Positions 31,447 to 36,291 of a stretch of 36,291 nucleotides of DNA are shown one piece after another. Position 1 is the stretch's first letter, and each line of letters starts with the position of its first letter. Made by a program: the position numbers and the translations under genes. The DNA comes from Pseudomonadota bacterium (GTDB taxonomy: Bacteria > Desulfobacterota > Desulfarculia > Desulfarculales > Desulfarculaceae): contig JAHIND010000012.1 of assembly GCA_018896025.1 (NCBI GenBank), positions 1-36,291 of the forward strand, written 5' to 3'. Under the pieces are notes generated by a model. The model made no database searches. It was not told where the DNA came from and worked only from the letters and a program-made list of their open reading frames with translations.

Positions 31447-32347
31447 GGCTTTCCTCCCGCATGCTGATGGCCCCCTTGGGACATTCCTCGGCGCAGATGC
31501 CGCAACCCTTGCAGTAGCGATGGTCCCACTCGATGGCCCCGTCGTCGGTGAAGTTCATGGCCAGGTCCGGGCAGTAGACGTGGCAGAAGCCGCAGCTTAT
31601 GCACTTGTCGCGGTCGATGAAGGGGCGTCCCGCGCTGCGCCAGTTGCCGGTGTGGAAAGCGGCGGTGCTGCCGGGGCGGTCGATGTCGCAGCCGATCTGG
31701 AGCTGGTCCCACACAAGCAGGGCCTCCCTTTGCAGCAGCTCCGCATAGGTGCAGGGCTCCTGTACCACCGGCGCGTCCGCGGGCGAGGGCGCGGCGGGAG
31801 CCGCGAGCACCTCGGTCTCCTCAAAGGCCCGCTGAAGGGCCAGGAGGTTCTTGGCCGCCAGCCGCCCGAAGCGGCGCTCCATGGGGCCTTCCATGGTCTT
31901 TAGCGAGGTAATGCCGCAGGCTTTGATCAGGGAGCCCAGGATGGCGGTGTTGGTCACCGGTATGCCTATGGTCTCCACCGCGATGCGCGAGGCGTCCACC
32001 ACCGCCACCTGGAACTGGTCGCCGTACTTGGCCAGGGCGCCCCGCCCGGAGGCGGCCAGGTTCATGACCAGCATGCCGCCGGGTTTCAGCCCGTCGGCCA
32101 CGTTGACCAGGTCGATGAGGGTGGGGTCCAAGACCACCACCGTATCCGGGGACTCGATCTTTTCCCGCAAATATATGGGTTGGTCGGATACCCGCAAAAA
32201 AGCGGTAACCGGGGCCCCGCGGCGTTCTGGTCCGAAATTGGGAAAGGCCTGGGCGTATTTTCCGTCCAGGATGGCGGCTTGGGCCATCAGTTCGGCGGCC
32301 GTGACCGCCCCCTGGCCCCCTCTGCCGTGAAATCTTATTTCCATCAT
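31436..32347 (-). CDS. Fused gamma-delta subunit of 2-oxoacid:ferredoxin oxidoreductase
   Basis: Protein of about 303 aa joining two subunits. Residues 1-180 are the gamma subunit (RFHGRGGQGAVTAAELMA, FPNFGPERRGAPVTAF). A variable linker of about 35 residues follows. The rest is the delta subunit with two 4Fe-4S motifs, CISCGFCHVYCPDLAM and CKGCGICAEECPKGAI, preceded by the delta signature TGNWRSAGRP. Fusion of gamma and delta differs from the separate genes of many archaea and bacteria. ATG 32347 has AAGGA about 8 nt upstream; a longer frame to 32404 is not supported. The gap to the dehydratase is about 105 nt. Confidence 0.9.
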   Translation of the reverse strand: MMEIRFHGRGGQGAVTAAELMAQAAILDGKYAQAFPNFGPERRGAPVTAFLRVSDQPIYLREKIESPDTVVVLDPTLIDLVNVADGLKPGGMLVMNLAASGRGALAKYGDQFQVAVVDASRIAVETIGIPVTNTAILGSLIKACGITSLKTMEGPMERRFGRLAAKNLLALQRAFEETEVLAAPAAPSPADAPVVQEPCTYAELLQREALLVWDQLQIGCDIDRPGSTAAFHTGNWRSAGRPFIDRDKCISCGFCHVYCPDLAMNFTDDGAIEWDHRYCKGCGICAEECPKGAISMREESHEQ

Positions 32348-32452
32348 GCGCTTTTCCTTACTCTGTGATGTTGGACTCCTGGGCTCGTCCGCTATGGGGT
32401 CCACTGGGGCACGGTGGGCCAGCCCAGGCGCTGGGGGATTAGACCAGCGAGA

Positions 32453-34120
32453 TCATATTTCAAGCACGGCGCCCTGGGATGCCGGGGTCACCATTTGGGA
32501 GTAGCGATACAAATAACCGGTGCGCACCTTGGGCTCCGGCGGCTGCCACTGGGCGCGCCGCCGGGCCAGCGCTTCCTCGTCCACCAGCAGTTCCAGGGTC
32601 CGGCCGGGGATGTCGATGGCGATGAGGTCGCCCTCCTCGACCAAGGCTAGCGGGCCGCCCTGGGCCGCCTCGGGGGAGATATGGCCCACCGCCGCCCCGC
32701 GGGTGACCCCGCTGAAGCGGCCGTCGGTGACCAGGGCCACCGACTCACCCAATCCGGCGCCCACGATGGCCGAGGTCGGCGAGAGCATCTCCCGCATGCC
32801 CGGCCCGCCCTTGGGCCCTTCGTAGCGGATCACCACCACATCCCCCGGCAAGATGGCCCCGTCCAGGATGGCCTTCACCGCGTCTTCCTCGCACTCGAAC
32901 ACCCGGGCCGGGCCGGTGCGCACCAGCATGCTCTCGGCCACGGCGGACTGCTTGACCACCGCGCCGTCCGGGGACAGGTTGCCCCGCAAGATAGCCAGGC
33001 CGCCCTCGCTGTGGATGGGCCGCTCAAAGGGACGGATGATCTCCTCGTCGCGGATGGCGGCGGCCTCCAGGTTGGCCCCCAAGGTTTCGCCGGTGGCGGT
33101 CATGGCCTCCAGATTCACCAGGCCGCGCTGGGCCAGGCGCTTCATCACCCCTTGCACCCCGCCCGCCCGGTCCAGATCGTCCAGATGGTGGGGGCCCGCC
33201 GGGCTCATGTTGCACAGGTGGGGGACCTCGCGGCCGATGGCCTCGAAATCATCCTGGTTGACCGCCAACCCGGCCTCGCGAGCCATGGCCGGCACGTGCA
33301 GGATGGTGTTGGTTGAGCAGCCCATGGCCAGGTCCACCGCGATGGCGTTGGCAAAGGCCTCGCGCCCGGCTATGTCCCGAGGCCGGATTCCCGCGGCCAA
33401 CAGCTCCATCACCTGCATGCCCGCCCGTTTGGCCAGGCGTGTGCGGGCCCCGCTAACCGCCGGGATGGTGCCGTTGCCCGGCAAGGCCAGGCCCAGAGCC
33501 TCGGCCAGACAGTTCATGGAATTGGCCGTGAACATCCCGGCGCAAGACCCCGCGCCGGGGCAGCAGCAGGATTCCAGGTCATCCAGCTCTTGCAGGCTCA
33601 TGCGCTTGGCCCCCACCTTGCCCACCGCCTCGTTGACCGTGGTCAGGTCGGTTTCCTGACCCCGCCAAACGTTCGCCTGCATGGGGCCGCCGCTGAGGAT
33701 TATGGCCGGGATGTTCAGGCGCAAGGCGGCCATGATCATCCCTGGAGTGATCTTGTCGCAGTTGGTCACCAGCACCAGGGCGTCGAAGGGATGGGCCATG
33801 GCCATGGTCTCGATGGAATCGGCGATAAGCTCACGGCTGGCCAGGCTGTAACGCATCCCGGCGTGGCCCATGGCTATGCCGTCGCACACGGCTATGGTGG
33901 GGAAGCACACCGGAGTGCCGCCCCCGGCGCACACTCCCCGCACCACCGCCTCCACCAGCCGGTCCAGATGGATGTGGCCGGGTACGATCTGGTTGCCGGA
34001 GTTGACCACCCCCACCAGGGGACCGTCCAACTCCCGCCGGGTATAACCCATGGCATAGAAAAGCGAGCGGCTCATGGCCCGCTCGATCCCCTTTTTCATC
34101 TGGTCGCTTCTCAGTTGCAT
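32453..34120 (-). CDS. ilvD: Dihydroxy-acid dehydratase (IlvD/Edd family)
   Basis: Protein of 555 aa, full length for the family. Conserved pieces: [29 protein letters not shown] (usual [13 protein letters not shown]), [11 protein letters not shown] (C121, K123), [19 protein letters not shown] (C193), [11 protein letters not shown], and [14 protein letters not shown] with [15 protein letters not shown] residues near the end. It is an Fe-S and Mg enzyme that converts 2,3-dihydroxyacids to 2-oxoacids. Biosynthetic IlvD is normal in valine/isoleucine synthesis, but here it sits in a GntR-controlled catabolic-looking operon before a 2-oxoacid oxidoreductase. It could therefore act on a sugar acid or dihydroxyacid substrate. 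GAGG is 6-7 nt upstream of the ATG. No ilvB, ilvC or ilvE nearby. Confidence 0.88.
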   Translation of the reverse strand: MQLRSDQMKKGIERAMSRSLFYAMGYTRRELDGPLVGVVNSGNQIVPGHIHLDRLVEAVVRGVCAGGGTPVCFPTIAVCDGIAMGHAGMRYSLASRELIADSIETMAMAHPFDALVLVTNCDKITPGMIMAALRLNIPAIILSGGPMQANVWRGQETDLTTVNEAVGKVGAKRMSLQELDDLESCCCPGAGSCAGMFTANSMNCLAEALGLALPGNGTIPAVSGARTRLAKRAGMQVMELLAAGIRPRDIAGREAFANAIAVDLAMGCSTNTILHVPAMAREAGLAVNQDDFEAIGREVPHLCNMSPAGPHHLDDLDRAGGVQGVMKRLAQRGLVNLEAMTATGETLGANLEAAAIRDEEIIRPFERPIHSEGGLAILRGNLSPDGAVVKQSAVAESMLVRTGPARVFECEEDAVKAILDGAILPGDVVVIRYEGPKGGPGMREMLSPTSAIVGAGLGESVALVTDGRFSGVTRGAAVGHISPEAAQGGPLALVEEGDLIAIDIPGRTLELLVDEEALARRRAQWQPPEPKVRTGYLYRYSQMVTPASQGAVLEI

Positions 34121-34162
34121 CGGAATCCTCGTGGCGGGCCCAGCGGCCTCGCTGACGTTTGT

Positions 34163-35122
34163 TTATTCGTCGGAGTCTATTTCCTGCATCAGGCGGCACT
34201 GGCGGATAAAGGAACGGTCCCGGCGATCCAAAATGCGCCCGGCGGCGTCTTGGCCGTAGTCGTAAAAACCCTGCCCGCTTTTCACGCCAAGGTGGCCTTC
34301 GGTGACCAGGTCGGCCAACATGGGCGGCGGGGTTTTGGCGTCGCTCAGGTGCTGGAAAAGATATTTGGAGATTTCGTAAAACACGTCCAGGCCGCCGAGG
34401 TCAGCCGTTTTCAGGGGGCCGATCCAGGGATAGCGGAACCCGAGGCCGTAGCACATGATGCGGTCCACGTCCTCGGCGGAGACCACGCCCTCCTCCACCA
34501 TGCCCAGGGCCTCCCGGAAAAGGGCGAATTGCAGCCGGTTCAGGCCTATGCCGGGCACTTCCTTTTGGATCAGCACCGGCTTTTTGCCCAGCTTCACCGC
34601 CAGCTCGTAGATCAGGCCGATGGTTTCATCGGAGGATTTCTCCCCGCATATGATCTCCACCAGGGGCACCAGTTCCGGCGGATTGACCCAGTGCATGCCC
34701 GCGCTCAGCTCCGGGCTGAGGCTTTGTTTGGTAATTTCCGAAACGCTCAGCCCCGAGGTATTGGTCACCCGGATGGCGTCCGGGGGGCAGGCCTCCTCGA
34801 TTTGCCGGAAAACCCGCCGCTTCAGTTCCAGCTCTTCGGGGACCGCCTCGATGATGAACTGGGCCTGGGCCACTGCTTCCCCAAGGTCGGTGTAGCAGTG
34901 GATGCGCGCCATGGATTGCCGCGCCTGCTCTGGGCTAAAAATTCCTTCGCGGATCAAAACCTCCTGGCAGCTTTGCACCCGGGCCAGGGCGTTTTCCAAC
35001 TGGCGGCCGGAGACGTCGTACAGGTTGGCTTGGTATCCAGCGGCGGCCACGCAAAGGCTGATGCCCGAGCCCATGGTGCCGGCCCCAATGATGGCGACGG
35101 TGTTGATCTGGTCGATGTTCAT
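34163..35122 (-). CDS. 3-hydroxyacyl-CoA / 3-hydroxyacid dehydrogenase family protein
   Basis: NAD-dependent dehydrogenase of 319 aa. The Rossmann motif is GAGTMGSG (13-20). The active-site His is H144 in GMHWVNPPELVPLVEI with Glu156, and NTSGLSVSEI matches the substrate Ser/Asn segment. The HWxNPPxxxPLVE form is common in the branch with L-carnitine, L-gulonate and lambda-crystallin type dehydrogenases as well as CoA-linked ones, so the substrate may be a free 3-hydroxyacid. The ATG overlaps the TGA of the GntR gene (ATGA), and the dehydratase begins 42 nt later: one operon. Confidence 0.87.
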   Translation of the reverse strand: MNIDQINTVAIIGAGTMGSGISLCVAAAGYQANLYDVSGRQLENALARVQSCQEVLIREGIFSPEQARQSMARIHCYTDLGEAVAQAQFIIEAVPEELELKRRVFRQIEEACPPDAIRVTNTSGLSVSEITKQSLSPELSAGMHWVNPPELVPLVEIICGEKSSDETIGLIYELAVKLGKKPVLIQKEVPGIGLNRLQFALFREALGMVEEGVVSAEDVDRIMCYGLGFRYPWIGPLKTADLGGLDVFYEISKYLFQHLSDAKTPPPMLADLVTEGHLGVKSGQGFYDYGQDAAGRILDRRDRSFIRQCRLMQEIDSDE

Positions 35123-35856
35123 TTTTTACCTTTGGGGCCTTTTGAAGGGGAGCCGTAGAACTGCTCCAGGGTTCGCTGGATATCCTCGATGTGTTCATTC
35201 ATGGCCGCCGCCGCCGCATCCTCGTCACGGTCGCGCAGGCCCTGATAAATCTTCTGGTGGAAGCGCATGGAGCGGGCAAGCAGCTCGGGCAGCAGCCAAA
35301 AAGCCTCGGCCATGAACTGCTCCATCATGCTGCGGATGGTCACGAAGAAATGCAGCATGATGTTGTTGTGGGAGCACACCGCCAGGTGATAGTGAACGCG
35401 GGTGTCCAGCTCGGTGTATTCCTCCCGACGCCCCTTTTCCAGGGCCTCGGCCATCTGCCGCACAATGGTGCCGGTTTTGCGTATCTCGCTCTCGGTGGCG
35501 TTGCGGGCGGCCAGCTTGGCGATGCCGCCCTCGATGAAGCTGCGGGCTTCCAGCAGTTGGCGGGTGGCTGCTTCATCATTCACCAGCGGCGTGGCCAGGT
35601 GGGAGGCGAACAGGGCCGGGGTCAGCGACTTGATGACCGACCCGTAGCCGGGCCGTTGCTCGACGGCCCCGACCATGGCCAGGGTTTGCATTGCCTCGCG
35701 CAGGGAAGGACGGCTCACTCCCAGGCGGGCGGCGAACTCGGTTTGATTGGGCAGCCGGTCGCCCTCCTTGAGTTCGCCCGCCTCGATCATGCGTTTGATT
35801 TCGTCCAGGACAAAGTCGGCCAACTTCTTTCTCTTGATGCCTGCCAAGCTACCCAT
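35119..35856 (-). CDS. GntR-family (FadR subfamily, FCD domain) transcriptional regulator
   Basis: Regulator of 245 aa. The N-terminal winged helix (LADFVLDEIKRMI, GDRLPNQTEFAARLGVSR, LREAMQTLAMVGAVEQRPG) is followed by an all-helical FCD ligand domain (about 90-230) with the metal-binding pattern HYHLAVCSHNN and later His (EHIEDIQRTLEQF). Such proteins sense organic acids or acyl-CoAs and often repress the operon they head. The C-terminus is basic (SKGPKGKK). Start ATG 35856: only a weak site (TAAGGG next to ATG). Its own repeat-rich operator region lies 20-55 nt upstream. Substrate of the operon unknown. Confidence 0.9.
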   Translation of the reverse strand: MGSLAGIKRKKLADFVLDEIKRMIEAGELKEGDRLPNQTEFAARLGVSRPSLREAMQTLAMVGAVEQRPGYGSVIKSLTPALFASHLATPLVNDEAATRQLLEARSFIEGGIAKLAARNATESEIRKTGTIVRQMAEALEKGRREEYTELDTRVHYHLAVCSHNNIMLHFFVTIRSMMEQFMAEAFWLLPELLARSMRFHQKIYQGLRDRDEDAAAAAMNEHIEDIQRTLEQFYGSPSKGPKGKK

Positions 35857-35875
35857 CCCTTACGCGCTTTGGAGT

Positions 35876-35910
35876 TAGTAAGATAGTAAGATAGTAAGAT
35901 TATCTTACTA
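35876..35910. promoter_or_regulatory. Operator cluster: three tandem 8-bp repeats plus one inverted copy
   Basis: TAGTAAGA occurs three times head to tail (35876-35883, 35884-35891, 35892-35899) and is followed by its reverse complement TCTTACTA (35903-35910). The last repeat and inverted copy form a perfect 19-bp palindrome TAGTAAGAT-T-ATCTTACTA (35892-35910). It lies just upstream of the GntR start in an AT-rich island and is the obvious binding site for that regulator (inference). An 8-bp period is out of phase with the helix turn. Confidence 0.75.
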
Positions 35911-35999
35911 AGTTTGAAAATATGACGTCAAGCCATTTTCGCCTTCCGGCGCTCAAATTTTACGTCGCTGCCAAGAAAGCGGCCGCAACCATGCCCTAA

Positions 36000-36053
36000 A
36001 ACGGCAACAGCCCGCCCTCGCCTTGCGGCAGGGGCGGGCCGTTGGTTTTTTAC
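36000..36053. terminator. Terminator between DUF35 gene and GntR region
   Basis: AACAGCCCGCCC - loop - GGGCGGGCCGTT forms a long stem (36006-36043). On the plus strand GGTTTTTT follows; on the minus strand TGCCGTTTT follows. It closes the DUF35 transcript coming from the right. Confidence 0.75.
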
Positions 36054-36065
36054 TTGGCCGGAGGG

Positions 36066-36291
36066 CTAGGCTTTTTCAAACACATAGTTCAGGTTGCCGT
36101 TGGGTAACTGGTTGACCCTGGTCACCATCTCCATGCCGATCTTCACCTCTTCGAAGGGCACCTCGCCGATGCGCCCGAACACCTTGAAGTCGCCGTAGTC
36201 CAAAACCGCGATGGCGTAGGGAAGGTCCTCGCCAAAACCGATGGGCGCGTACATCAGCTCGCTGAAGGTCATGAGCTTGCCCGTGCCCTGA
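36066..36291 (-). CDS. DUF35 OB-fold protein, 5' end cut by the window
   Basis: The C-terminal 75 or so residues of a Zn-ribbon/OB-fold protein of the DUF35 (acyl-CoA-associated, thiolase partner) family. The reading frame runs off the right edge, and GTGKLMTFSELMYAP then PYAIAVLDYGDFKVFGRIG and EVKIGMEMVTRV are the typical beta-barrel residues. An ATG at 36272 lies inside the domain and is not the true start. DUF35 proteins work with thiolase-like proteins in acyl-CoA or polyketide and isoprenoid metabolism, so a thiolase gene probably lies just beyond the edge (inference). A strong terminator follows. Confidence 0.85.
   Translation of the reverse strand, partial: QGTGKLMTFSELMYAPIGFGEDLPYAIAVLDYGDFKVFGRIGEVPFEEVKIGMEMVTRVNQLPNGNLNYVFEKA

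Noticed and set aside
1..36291. CRISPR arrays, tRNA/rRNA genes, intact insertion sequences
   Set aside because: No regularly spaced repeats, cloverleaf signatures, transposase motifs or target duplications were noticed by eye. A dedicated search could still find a divergent case.

Overview
The window is a GC-rich bacterial chromosome segment with no rRNA, tRNA, CRISPR array or intact mobile element that I can see. The gene content suggests a strictly anaerobic, sulfate-reducer-like member of the Desulfobacterota (former Deltaproteobacteria). It has a 2-oxoacid:ferredoxin oxidoreductase, several 4Fe-4S proteins, a siroheme/4Fe-4S mini-protein, a hexaheme cytochrome beside a Tat-exported flavoprotein, an SLC13 anion permease, a periplasmic multi-rhodanese protein, CGGC/DUF364/DUF362 genes and V4R-linked c-di-GMP signalling. 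The exact lineage is inference.

Layout. 141-2949 (minus): an Rrf2/NsrR-like Fe-S regulator, a dicluster ferredoxin, a siroheme/4Fe-4S mini-protein and a zinc-ribbon HD protein form one tightly packed operon behind a promoter with an operator palindrome over its -10. 3238-3735 (minus): an amphi-Trp protein with a histone-H1-like tail. 3907-6542 (minus): an RCK-USP protein and a CPA2 antiporter. 6704-8403 (plus): V4R protein, a 57-aa ORF and a GGDEF diguanylate cyclase. 8546-11409 (plus): CGGC protein, DUF364 protein, DUF362-ferredoxin and a duplicated transporter-suffix membrane protein, followed by a frameshifted gene remnant on the minus strand. 11871-15797 (plus): membrane arylsulfotransferase-like protein, tiny membrane protein, membrane-anchored sulfotransferase and APS kinase. 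This is a probable sulfation module and the most interesting locus. 16043-17674 (minus): DEAD-box helicase and RRM protein, a cold-shock-type pair. 17902-20017 (minus): Tat-exported ATC-hydrolase-family protein and a polytopic GT-C-like membrane protein. 20347-21092: a SHOCT-like lipoprotein and a small secreted protein. 21461-23674 (plus): split flavocytochrome c reductase. 23763-28320 (minus): four-domain rhodanese and SLC13 permease with a periplasmic domain. 28774-35856 (minus): a GntR-controlled catabolic operon (3-hydroxyacid dehydrogenase, IlvD dehydratase, 2-oxoacid:ferredoxin oxidoreductase gamma-delta/alpha/beta) plus a methylmalonyl-CoA-epimerase-like protein. 36066-36291: a DUF35 OB-fold gene cut by the window edge.

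How the genes may work together (inference). The sulfation module would divert APS, the central intermediate of dissimilatory sulfate reduction, to PAPS and use it to sulfate a cell-envelope molecule. The GntR operon would convert a dihydroxyacid to a 2-oxoacid (IlvD) and then to an acyl-CoA with reduced ferredoxin. The flavoprotein and hexaheme cytochrome would form a periplasmic reductase for an unsaturated acid that is probably not fumarate. The Rrf2 operon resembles nitrosative-stress loci but has no hybrid cluster protein gene in the window.
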